The notes below the pieces were generated by a model. That model was not told the DNA's origin and made no database searches. It was given only the letters and a program-made list of their open reading frames with translations. Both the position numbers and the translations under genes were made by a program. From Sphingobacteriaceae bacterium (GTDB lineage: Bacteria > Bacteroidota > Bacteroidia > B-17B0 > Aurantibacillaceae), in the NCBI GenBank assembly GCA_016705695.1, contig JADJLA010000003.1:248001-312000 (forward strand): a stretch of DNA of 64,000 bases. The letters run 5' to 3'. Positions 8,214-15,162 of this stretch are shown here, piece by piece. Every line of letters starts with the position of its first letter. Positions within the stretch are counted from its first letter, which is position 1.

Positions 8214-8347
8214 TTTTAATTTATCTCTCCTCTTACTCTCATCAGAGGTAGGATTTAGCACCGGTTTTCCAATCCTTTTACAGACTTTTAGTTGGTTGCC
8301 TGCGAGTCAATGAGCCTATTCTCTCGTCGCATCTTGATAAATTAAAA
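8214..8347 (-). promoter_or_regulatory. SAM-I (S-box) riboswitch
   Basis: Minus-strand RNA carries S-box hallmarks: TTATCAAGA at the 5' side, a P2 helix TGCGA/TCGCA with a kink-turn-like GAG...GGCTCATTGA interior, AGGCAACC, then GGTGCTAAATCCTACC, a CTCT/AGAG P4 hairpin, and AGAGATAA closing P1. P1 can extend to a perfect 12-bp helix (8336-8347 with 8214-8225). This would bury the A-rich region 10-20 nt before the ATG of the downstream Cys-rich peptide. No T-run terminator is seen next to it, so control by access to the start region is more likely than by termination. The downstream metX and hom fit a SAM sensor. Confidence 0.9.
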
Positions 8348-8375
8348 CACACAAAGGGTGGGTTTTAATTCGCTA

Positions 8376-8408
8376 CAAATGTAAAGGAAATTAAGTATTA
8401 GTTCCAAA
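8376..8408 (-). promoter_or_regulatory. Predicted promoter of the SAM-riboswitch operon
   Basis: TACATTTG (8376-8383, minus strand) matches the TAnnTTTG -7 box, identical to that of the his promoter. TTTG at 8405-8408 lies 21 bases upstream as a -33 element. Transcription would start about 25 nt before the riboswitch. Confidence 0.65.
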
Positions 8409-8479
8409 TTTATTTTAAAAAAGCCCTGAAATGCTCTATTTAAAGGGATTTAGGAGAAGTTTATAAATTCCCCTAAAAT

Positions 8480-8507
8480 AAAAAAACCTCCCATAAAGGA
8501 GGTTTTA
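8480..8507 (-). terminator. Intrinsic terminator after the DUF4412-like gene
   Basis: AAAACCTCC and GGAGGTTTT (8483-8491 and 8498-8506) form a 9-bp stem. It is followed on the minus strand by seven T, about 25 bp after the stop codon at 8531. Confidence 0.85.
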
Positions 8508-8530
8508 AATATTAACTAGCAAATGGATGC

Positions 8531-9247
8531 TTATCTGTCCATTCCTTCCGTTTCTTTTTTCTGTTGATCCTTCAGTTCTTTATAGGTCAACATTTTGTAA
8601 CCTTCTGTACTTACTTTAAATACACCATCATCTACAGGTTTGGTGTCAACCTCAGTTACAGTAGAGATCATTTTCATTTCCATTCCACCTTGGTTCATGC
8701 TCATTTCGGTTTGCATTGGATAACCTTTTAGGTCAGTAAGGTCAGGACCCATTCCACCTTTTTTACCTTTTGAGGTACCCGGCATTTTGATCTTATCAGT
8801 GAACCATACATCTGTTTTCACTTCTTTCTTCTCTTTATCTTTTCCTACCATTGATGTTACAACAGCTTTTGTGCACTCGTAACCTGCTATCATCTTTTTC
8901 TCGGCTGTATACTCAATGGTTGGTTTTTGTTTTTTGCCGGCATTTTCTTTTTCATCTGCATCAGCTTCGGCTTTGGTCATGGTCCAACCTGTTTTGTTTC
9001 CCATTTGTTCAAACAAAGCGGTTGTCATTGCGCCATCATTCAAAAATATTTGGCTACCCATCATGCTGGTAACTTCTGTTTTTGATTTATCACCCTTCAT
9101 ATACGTAATAACATCGTTTTCGGCCATACCTGCGTATTCTTCAGGTAATCCCTCAACTTTCACCGACATCTTAACTGTAATGTTATCCTGCGCGTTTAAT
9201 TGGATTGAACCAAAAGCCAGGGCTGCGATCATTAATAATTTTTTCAT
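8531..9247 (-). CDS. Secreted DUF4412-like protein
   Basis: 238 aa with a Sec signal peptide (MKKLLMIAALAFGSIQLNAQ). The mature protein resembles the DUF4412 group of Bacteroidota periplasmic proteins. It has short beta strands with a metal- or salt-bridge-rich pattern, a TYMKGDKSKTEV segment near residue 50, the common IEYTAEKKMIAGYECTKAVV block near residue 115, and VWFTDKI next. The segment around IAGYECTKA, with its single conserved Cys, is shared with the next two genes. It has an own terminator and lies 139 bp from the upstream gene, so it is probably a single transcription unit. Function unknown. Confidence 0.75.
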   Translation of the reverse strand: MKKLLMIAALAFGSIQLNAQDNITVKMSVKVEGLPEEYAGMAENDVITYMKGDKSKTEVTSMMGSQIFLNDGAMTTALFEQMGNKTGWTMTKAEADADEKENAGKKQKPTIEYTAEKKMIAGYECTKAVVTSMVGKDKEKKEVKTDVWFTDKIKMPGTSKGKKGGMGPDLTDLKGYPMQTEMSMNQGGMEMKMISTVTEVDTKPVDDGVFKVSTEGYKMLTYKELKDQQKKETEGMDR

Positions 9248-9385
9248 TGGTTTGTTAGTTTTAAAATTGTGCTATTTGTTTTTCAAATTTAGTGCCAATT
9301 TACTAATTGTGTTGTGTTAAAATTATACAATTATTTGAATGGGAACAAAGTGGTTAAGAAAGGTCTTAAACGTAAATGAGTTAAT

Positions 9386-10087
9386 CTATTGAAGGTCATT
9401 AAAGAACTTTTGCATCTCGTCCTTACTTACCTTTTTCATGGTTGTAGGTACGTCAAATGAATTATCAGGAACCTCAATGCCGCTTATTTTTTTGGCAAGG
9501 AAACGCATTTCCATACCCATTTTTTTAACTCTATAATCTAAAAGAACACCCTTCACATTGGCATAGGGGGTTAACTCATTACAAGATTCCATTCCAAGGT
9601 CTTTAGTGTACCAAGCATCAAATGTAACTGCAGGATTATCAACCATTGCTACCTTAAGCTTATAGCATTTTAAACCAAGCATTGTTTTTGTTTCTTTGGT
9701 TTCTTCTATCTTTAATTTATAGGTGTTGTTTTCGGCAACAATATCTACCACGTTTTCAACGCAGTATTGTTTAATGTCCATGAACTTTACAGTTTGGATG
9801 ATGGTCTTATCTTCAAGATTTCCAATAACTGAGGTATTGAACATACCCATGGTGCTCATCTCGATAATGAATTTGTTTTTTTTGTATTTTAATACAGCAG
9901 AACCAGGAGCCAATCCGGAAAGAGGATGTGTTTGATCTACGGCCTTTGAATCAAATTCAATAACACCTTCTTCGCTTCCGCCCTTTTTTTCTTCGCCTGA
10001 ACATGATTGAAGGCTAAAAACAAAAGCGCCAGCACATAATACCGCAAAAAATACGATCGCTTTGAAAATATTTAGCCTGAATTTCAA
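9386..10087 (-). CDS. Lipoprotein of the DUF4412-like group, paralog 1
   Basis: 233 aa with lipoprotein signal FSLQSCSGEE, so anchored in the envelope. The core GVIEFDSKAVDQTHPLSGLA, LKYKKNKFIIEMSTMG, ETKETKTMLGLKCYKLKV and FDAWYTKDLG is shared at many positions with the next gene. This marks a tandem duplication. The only start giving the signal peptide is TTG at 10085-10087 within AAATTTGAAA; there is no in-frame ATG before the lipobox. DUF4412-like similarity is suggested by the ETKTMLGLKCYKLKV block. Function unknown. Confidence 0.72.
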   Translation of the reverse strand: MKFRLNIFKAIVFFAVLCAGAFVFSLQSCSGEEKKGGSEEGVIEFDSKAVDQTHPLSGLAPGSAVLKYKKNKFIIEMSTMGMFNTSVIGNLEDKTIIQTVKFMDIKQYCVENVVDIVAENNTYKLKIEETKETKTMLGLKCYKLKVAMVDNPAVTFDAWYTKDLGMESCNELTPYANVKGVLLDYRVKKMGMEMRFLAKKISGIEVPDNSFDVPTTMKKVSKDEMQKFFNDLQ

Positions 10088-10181
10088 ATTTACAAAGGGG
10101 TAATATTATGATTAAATTTCATGATATGCAAGAAAAAACCCCCTGAAAGCGAATGATTTTAAGTAGGACCGAAAGAAAAAA

Positions 10182-10877
10182 TTAAAGCGGGTTTACCGTT
10201 TTGCGAAGAGTTTCTCTGCTTACGTAAGTTATCCCTACAGGTAAATTGAATGACTCGTCGGCTACGCCAACACTCTTTACCTCTTTAGCCTTGAAGTGCA
10301 TTTCCATGCCCATGCGTTTGGCTCTATAGTCCATCAACATTCCTTTTATTTGGGCATAAGGTGTTAGCTTGTTAAAATCTCCAACACCAAGGTCTTTAGT
10401 GTAATAAGCATCAAATTTTACTTGCGGACTATCAACTAAACTTACTTTTAGTTTATAGCATTTCATGCCTGCAATTTGTTTAGTTTCTTTAGTTTCTTGG
10501 ATATTGAGTTTGTAATCCTCATTTTCCTTTTTAATATCACCTTCTTTATCTACGCAACCTTGCTTAAGATCCATAAAGGTTATAGTTTGTGTCATGGTTT
10601 TCTTTTTCAAATTACCAAAGATACTTGTGTTGAAACCAAAAGATGACATTTGCATAACGAAATTCTCATCCTTATATTTCAATGTAGCTGAATTGGGAAC
10701 AAGATTTGCCATTGGATGCTCAACATCTACAGCTTTGGTCTCAAATTCAATAACACCTTCGTTCTCTGAAGAACGCTCTGCAACTGCATCATCATTTTTA
10801 CATGAGGGCATCACGGCACAAAAAAATGCAATGGAAGCAACGAGGAGCTGTTTTGTTATGGTTGAACTTTTTTTCAA
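10182..10877 (-). CDS. Lipoprotein of the DUF4412-like group, paralog 2
   Basis: 231 aa, lipobox around AVMPSCKNDD. It shares with its downstream neighbour the GVIEFETKAVDVEHPMANL start, LKYKDENFVMQMSSFGFNTS, TMTQTITFMDLKQGCV, ETKETKQIAGMKCYKLKVSL, FDAYYTKDLG and KRMGMEMHFKAKEV blocks. The start is TTG at 10875-10877, again in AAATTTGAAA, directly after an in-frame TAA, so no ATG alternative exists. Likely anchored in the inner or outer membrane facing the periplasm. The function of the family is unknown; both copies keep the two conserved Cys residues. Confidence 0.72.
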   Translation of the reverse strand: MKKSSTITKQLLVASIAFFCAVMPSCKNDDAVAERSSENEGVIEFETKAVDVEHPMANLVPNSATLKYKDENFVMQMSSFGFNTSIFGNLKKKTMTQTITFMDLKQGCVDKEGDIKKENEDYKLNIQETKETKQIAGMKCYKLKVSLVDSPQVKFDAYYTKDLGVGDFNKLTPYAQIKGMLMDYRAKRMGMEMHFKAKEVKSVGVADESFNLPVGITYVSRETLRKTVNPL

Positions 10878-10899
10878 ATTTTACTTTTAAAAAGGACCA

Positions 10900-10933
10900 A
10901 AAAAAATCATTCCGAAATAAAAGGAATGATTTA
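10900..10933 (-). terminator. Intrinsic terminator after the small lipoprotein gene
   Basis: AAATCATTCC (10904-10913) and GGAATGATTT (10923-10932) form a 10-bp stem with a 9-nt loop. The minus strand ends in a run of eight T, 25 bp past the stop at 10958. Confidence 0.85.
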
Positions 10934-10957
10934 AAATTTTATATTTCTACATCTAAA

Positions 10958-11350
10958 TTATTTTAAGGTAACCGTTTTATCAACAGATTTACCTTCTTCT
11001 AATTTAATGATGCTATTACCAACTAGGGTCATGGTTGCAGGACCAAAAGTTCCGGTATTTACAGCAGTTGTTGTAGCAACAATATCATAAATAGCAGGAA
11101 GCTTGAATACGAAAGAAACATTTCCACCACCATCACTTACGCCATTTGCCTTAAGATCGGCAACAACAGTTTGGTTATTACTTGTTTTTACGTTAGCGTA
11201 TAATTGCACGGCCGCGTTTGAAACGGGGGCACCACTTGCATCAACACATTTAACGTTTGCTGTACAATCTGTATTTTTATCACACGAAATGAAAAAATAA
11301 TTGATCGAAAGCATTAAAACAATAAAAGGAACAATAACTTTGTTTTTCAT
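10958..11350 (-). CDS. Small lipoprotein with an Ig-like/carboxypeptidase-regulatory fold
   Basis: 130 aa from ATG at 11348-11350 (MKNKVIVPFIVLMLS). Lipobox FFISCDKN with acylated Cys near residue 23. The mature part reads NVKCVDASGAPVSNAAVQLY, then a GVSDGGGNVSFVFKLPAIYDI segment (here GGGNVSFVFKLPAIYDI). This is typical of CarboxypepD_reg-like or transthyretin-like beta sandwiches. A longer TTG-initiated form would run past the divergent gene's start and is unlikely. It is divergent from the cyclophilin gene, sharing a 24-bp gap. Probably a structural or binding envelope protein; ligand unknown. Confidence 0.72.
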   Translation of the reverse strand: MKNKVIVPFIVLMLSINYFFISCDKNTDCTANVKCVDASGAPVSNAAVQLYANVKTSNNQTVVADLKANGVSDGGGNVSFVFKLPAIYDIVATTTAVNTGTFGPATMTLVGNSIIKLEEGKSVDKTVTLK

Positions 11351-11374
11351 AGTATACAAATATAATAAAAAGCG

Positions 11375-12211
11375 ATGAAAATCACAAAATTTAACCAATA
11401 TATATTTTTTTTAAGCCTTCTGGGCCTTAGTAAGATGGGTGCGCAAACGCTGGGCAAGGAGACCGTTTTGATAGAAACCTCCCTGGGTAATATGAAGGTG
11501 AAATTATACGAGGAAACCCCTCTTCATAAGCTCAATTTTTTGAAGTTGGTGAGCGACCATGTTTACGATAGCCTCTTATTTCATAGGGTAATTAATAGCT
11601 TTATGATCCAGGGCGGAGACCCTACCAGCAAAAAGGCTAGACCTCTTGATACGCTTGGCAATGGGGAGCTTGGCTATACCGTTCCGGCCGAGATAAACCC
11701 CAAACTTATCCATAAAAAAGGCACGCTTTGTGCGGCCCGAGAAGGGGATGATGTGAACCCAAAATTCGCCTCAAGTTCGTGCCAGTTTTATATAGTTCAG
11801 GGCAAGGTAAGAAGCCCCGAAGACCTTAAAAAGGCAGAGGATAGGATCAATAAAACGGCTAGTACAAACGCGGGAAGGGCGGTGATGAAAAGCGAAGAGG
11901 GTAAAATGTTAAAAGCTCAATATGACCAATACAAGGCAGCGAATTTAGCCGACAGCGCTGATATAATTAACAAGATCATTGAATCGATGATCAAAGAGGA
12001 AATAGTAAAGAAGCCAGTTTACGCAATGTCTGATCTTCAAAAGACAATTTATTCCACCGTTGGCGGCACCCCACATTTGGATGGAACCTATACAGTTTTT
12101 GGAGAAGTGATAGAAGGATTGGAAGTGATCGATAAAATTGCGTCTGTAAAAGTAGATGGAAATAACAGACCGGAAAAAGACTTGAGAATGAAAATTACCC
12201 TAATAAAGTAA
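11375..12211 (+). CDS. Cyclophilin-type peptidyl-prolyl isomerase, exported, with a helical insertion
   Basis: 278 aa with a signal peptide ending SKMGAQ. Cyclophilin motifs: ETSLGNMKVKLYEETPLH, LLFHRVINSFMIQGGDPT (catalytic Arg in HRV), SSSCQFYIVQG, and after an insertion FGEVIEGLEVIDKIA. About 65 residues of Lys/Asp/Ala-rich helix (roughly 150-215) interrupt the domain between FYIVQG and the HLDGTYTVFG strand. It catalyses proline isomerisation during folding in the periplasm. It stands alone, convergent with the 48-aa microprotein gene, with which it is exactly adjacent. Confidence is high for the fold; the insertion's role is unknown. Confidence 0.93.
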   Translation: MKITKFNQYIFFLSLLGLSKMGAQTLGKETVLIETSLGNMKVKLYEETPLHKLNFLKLVSDHVYDSLLFHRVINSFMIQGGDPTSKKARPLDTLGNGELGYTVPAEINPKLIHKKGTLCAAREGDDVNPKFASSSCQFYIVQGKVRSPEDLKKAEDRINKTASTNAGRAVMKSEEGKMLKAQYDQYKAANLADSADIINKIIESMIKEEIVKKPVYAMSDLQKTIYSTVGGTPHLDGTYTVFGEVIEGLEVIDKIASVKVDGNNRPEKDLRMKITLIK

Positions 12212-12358
12212 TTACTTTCGACCCGGACATTTTTTGCAACGATCGCCCTTTTTGAAATTCTTGCAGCAATCTTTTTTCTTTTTGAAACATGTCAATTCCA
12301 TTACCGGTAGTAGCGGACTGTTATTTAGGAAAGGTTTTGGCTTTATGGGTTCAAACAT
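12212..12358 (-). CDS. Cys/Lys-rich 48-aa microprotein
   Basis: A 48-codon ORF opens MFEPIKPKPF and ends in a basic cysteine cluster: CFKKKKDCCKNFKKGDRCKK then CPGRK. Its five Cys are spaced C-x6-CC-x8-C-x2-C. The pattern suggests a metal-binding or nucleic-acid-binding knuckle, though it fits no family I can name. It is convergent with the cyclophilin gene, with its stop at the very next base. The 78-bp gap to the aro gene is divergent. No signal peptide is present. The ORF is short, but strong residue bias and correct start context support it as real. Confidence 0.6.
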   Translation of the reverse strand: MFEPIKPKPFLNNSPLLPVMELTCFKKKKDCCKNFKKGDRCKKCPGRK

Positions 12359-12436
12359 GACTCAAAATTAATTGTAAGCAAACTAAAAGCATATACCACA
12401 AACAGGGTAATTTTTGATACTTTTGTATGCTGTTAA

Positions 12437-13510
12437 ATGGATATTAAACCTCTACATACTTGGCTTACAAGCACAAAAGAACCTTTACTTATTTCTGGTC
12501 CTTGCGGTGCCGAAAGCGAAACTCAGGTTTTAAGCACCGCCGAGCAATTAAGCAAGATCCCACAAGTGGCTTTATTTAGATCGGGAATTTGGAAACCGCG
12601 CACAAGGCCAAATGCGTTTGAAGGCATGGGCGAAACGGGATTGAAATGGTTGCAAACAGCAAAACAGCAATATGGTTTGCGTACAACAGTTGAAGTAGCC
12701 AATGCGCAACATGTGGAATTAGCTTTGAAATACGGCGTTGATGTTTTGTGGATAGGCGCACGCACAACAGTGAATCCGTTTAGTGTTCAGGAAATTGCCG
12801 ATTCATTAAAAGGCGTTGATGTTCCGGTGATGATCAAAAATCCAATTCATGCCGATCTGCAATTATGGATCGGTGCTATTGAACGAATTCATCAAGCAGG
12901 AATTGATAAGATAGCAGCTATACACAGAGGATTTCATTATTACGGAAAACATAAATACCGCAACGAACCCATTTGGAAAATTCCTATTGAACTTCGTACA
13001 CACCTTTCTCAATTACCAATTATTTGCGACCCTAGTCATATTGCCGGAACACGAGAACTTATTCAAGAAGTAGCGCAGCAAGCGTTGAATATTGGCATGG
13101 ATGGATTAATGATAGAAAGTCATACAGATCCTGATAAAGCACTGAGCGATGCTAAGCAACAATTAACACCGGATGCTTTGCGAAAATTAGTATCTGATCT
13201 TGTTATTAGAGAAGATAAACCTACAAACGAAGGGCACAAAGAACAACTGGATGAATTCAGAAAACTAATTGACGAGATAGATGAGAGTATGATGGATATT
13301 ATTCAGAAACGTGAAGATCTGATCCGTTTAATTGGTATGTATAAAAAAGATCACAACATTACTGTTTTTCAATTAGAACGCTGGCAAGAAATTTTAAAAA
13401 CACGAGCTCAGTGGGCTGATAAAAGAGGGATCTCTCGTGTGCATAGTGAAAAATTATGTCAGCTATTGCACGAAGAAAGTATTCGCATCCAAAACGAATT
13501 GTTTAATTAA
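12437..13510 (+). CDS. Bifunctional 3-deoxy-7-phosphoheptulonate synthase / type II chorismate mutase
   Basis: 357 aa fusion. Residues 15-260 are a type I-beta DAHP synthase (KDO8P-synthase-like): GPCGAES at 21-27, WKPRTRPNAFEGMGETGL, IHRGFHYYGKHKYRN and CDPSHIAGTREL. It condenses PEP and erythrose-4-phosphate at the shikimate-pathway entrance. Residues from about 270 are an AroQ chorismate mutase (LDEFRKLIDEIDESMMDIIQ, REDLIRLIGMYKK, ending in LLHEESIRIQNE). The fusion links the first step to phenylalanine/tyrosine branching and is common in Bacteroidota, where prephenate can regulate the synthase. TACTTTTG 12 bp before the start may be the -7 box of a very short leader. Confidence 0.95.
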   Translation: MDIKPLHTWLTSTKEPLLISGPCGAESETQVLSTAEQLSKIPQVALFRSGIWKPRTRPNAFEGMGETGLKWLQTAKQQYGLRTTVEVANAQHVELALKYGVDVLWIGARTTVNPFSVQEIADSLKGVDVPVMIKNPIHADLQLWIGAIERIHQAGIDKIAAIHRGFHYYGKHKYRNEPIWKIPIELRTHLSQLPIICDPSHIAGTRELIQEVAQQALNIGMDGLMIESHTDPDKALSDAKQQLTPDALRKLVSDLVIREDKPTNEGHKEQLDEFRKLIDEIDESMMDIIQKREDLIRLIGMYKKDHNITVFQLERWQEILKTRAQWADKRGISRVHSEKLCQLLHEESIRIQNELFN

Positions 13511-13524
13511 AATCATTTATTTTT

Positions 13525-13642
13525 TAGCCACGAACTGCACGAATTTTCACTAAACTGTGTTTAAGAGTACAGTTAAATTACACTTATCTGTATGTAAAAC
13601 ATAATACGTTTAGATTGGTGTAATTAGTGAAATTCGTGGCTT
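13525..13642. repeat. Palindromic intergenic repeat, copy 1
   Basis: About 118 bp with imperfect terminal inverted repeats: TAGCCACGAACTGCACGAAT at the left and the complement of AAGCCACGAATTTCACTAAT at the right. The interior carries CTGTG and ACACTT segments. It fills the whole gap between two convergent genes and is related to the copy at 26542-26663. No coding capacity. It may act as a terminator or be a small non-autonomous mobile element. Confidence 0.8.
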
Positions 13643-13644
13643 GT

Positions 13645-14598
13645 TTAAAATGAGCAATCGTCAACAGCGGATTTTGATTTTCGTTCGCCGGTAGTTCCAA
13701 AAACAGGAGATACACCGATCATGATCTCGGCACTATTTAATGCGGGTTTCGACATTTTGTTGATGGACATATCGTAAGCAAAACCCATTACCAAATTATT
13801 TATAATACGAACCTGGAAAATGCCGCAAATAAAATTCTTTCCACGCACGCTCAAGCCATAAGCAAAACGTTTGTACCAATAGTTCATCACATTTATTTCA
13901 AAATTGGGAATGCTCTTGTAATTGCCTCTTACGTTCAATGCGACCAACAATTTATTTTCGAGAGGTAATTTAAATTTCCGCCCAATACTAAAAATATAAT
14001 GTGGTGGTAATTGACTAGGCGATCCAATTTGCTTTGACGAAAAGTATCCTTTTTGTTTTAATATGGAAACTTGCCAGATGCTAAGATCCGCAAAGAATTT
14101 TTTATTGTTGATGCGAATTCCCGGCACTACATCAGGGTAAGCAAAAAATGAACGTGCTGAAGAAGCAACTGCGGGATCGTTACGATCAAGAATAGAACTG
14201 TTGATGTAAAATTGTTTAGCTCCTGCAAATACGCCAACCGACATCTCTGTTTTTTTTGTTATGAGCAAATGAAATGCATAGCAAGCGTATAGGCTATTAT
14301 CAATAAATGCACCGTTACGATCCTGGTCAAAATATACACCAACACTATGCCAGTTTTTATACGCTCGTTGAGGAATAAATGTATAGTGCACATTCAAAAA
14401 AGCAACTTTAGGATTATTATTAACGCCTATCCATTGTGTTCGCGCGCCAAAAATAATTTCGGTAGGTGAAAGTAAGGATGTTCCACCGGCGGCTGGATTA
14501 TATCCTGTTTTGTTGAAGATGAATTGCGTGTATTGCGGTAATTGCTGTGCGAAGAGCTCAACAGAACAAAAAATAAATATGTAAAGCAGTTTTTTCAC
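13645..14598 (-). CDS. PorP/SprF family type IX secretion-associated membrane protein
   Basis: 317 aa outer-membrane beta-barrel family protein, signal MKKLLYIFIFCSVELFAQQ. The family start QLPQYTQFIFNKTGYNPAAGG is plain, followed by FGARTQWIG, SVGVYFDQDRNG, NSLYACYAFHL and repeated aromatic strands, ending RKSKSAVDDCSF. PorP/SprF proteins anchor or help surface presentation of T9SS type-B cargo. The start is GTG at 14596-14598, overlapping the upstream type-B gene by 4 bp, so the two are co-translated partners. Confidence 0.92.
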   Translation of the reverse strand: MKKLLYIFIFCSVELFAQQLPQYTQFIFNKTGYNPAAGGTSLLSPTEIIFGARTQWIGVNNNPKVAFLNVHYTFIPQRAYKNWHSVGVYFDQDRNGAFIDNSLYACYAFHLLITKKTEMSVGVFAGAKQFYINSSILDRNDPAVASSARSFFAYPDVVPGIRINNKKFFADLSIWQVSILKQKGYFSSKQIGSPSQLPPHYIFSIGRKFKLPLENKLLVALNVRGNYKSIPNFEINVMNYWYKRFAYGLSVRGKNFICGIFQVRIINNLVMGFAYDMSINKMSKPALNSAEIMIGVSPVFGTTGERKSKSAVDDCSF

Positions 14599-15140
14599 CT
14601 TAAAATAGTAACGTCGCCTTTTAAGAATTTATTTTTATCGCCCCCCTTGAAATAGAACACGTAATAATAAGTGCCATCGGCAACTACGCCACCATCCCAT
14701 GGAATATATGTTCCTTTTTGCGAATGCACTTGTTGCCCCCATTTATTAAAAACGTATAATTCAAACTCAGGGTAATAAGTGGTTTGAGCTATCTGCCATG
14801 CATCGTTGTAATTATCTCCGTTAGGGGTAAAATGATTTGCCACGATCACTTTACATTCGAGCTTTTCGATCTTGAAGTTGATGACAGTGTCTTTTAAAGC
14901 CGAATCTTTTGCGGTAACCGAATAATCGCCTTCAACAAGATCTTGAATAGAAAAATTATTTGATACGCCATTGCTCCATTGAATGGTGATAGGTTGTTTG
15001 CCGCTCAATACTTGAACGCCCGCACTTCCTTTTTCGCACGATTGATCGATCTTACTGAATTGCACGCTTAAAGTTGTAGTTTGAGAAAATGAAACAATAA
15101 AGCTTGTGAGAAAAAAAAGAGTATAATGGAATTGTTTCAA
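14595..15140 (-). CDS. Short T9SS type-B (gliding motility C-terminal domain) protein
   Basis: 181 aa. A signal peptide (LFFLTSFIVSFSQ) is followed by one SprB-like repeat with ITIQWSNGVS. The last 85 residues are a CHU_C/type-B sorting domain: NHFTPNGDNYNDAW, FELYVFNKWGQQV, WDGGVVADGTYYYVFYF and KGDVTILR. Type-B domains are not removed like type A and work with PorP/SprF proteins, here the gene immediately downstream (4 bp overlap). The start is TTG at 15138-15140; no in-frame ATG precedes the signal. The protein is unusually small for such cargo, nearly a bare sorting module. Confidence 0.85.
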   Translation of the reverse strand: MKQFHYTLFFLTSFIVSFSQTTTLSVQFSKIDQSCEKGSAGVQVLSGKQPITIQWSNGVSNNFSIQDLVEGDYSVTAKDSALKDTVINFKIEKLECKVIVANHFTPNGDNYNDAWQIAQTTYYPEFELYVFNKWGQQVHSQKGTYIPWDGGVVADGTYYYVFYFKGGDKNKFLKGDVTILR

Positions 15141-15162
15141 AATTATCTTAACGTAAAGATAA

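Noticed and set aside
12437..13510. DAHP synthase/chorismate mutase fusion as novel
   Set aside because: This fusion is common in Bacteroidota.
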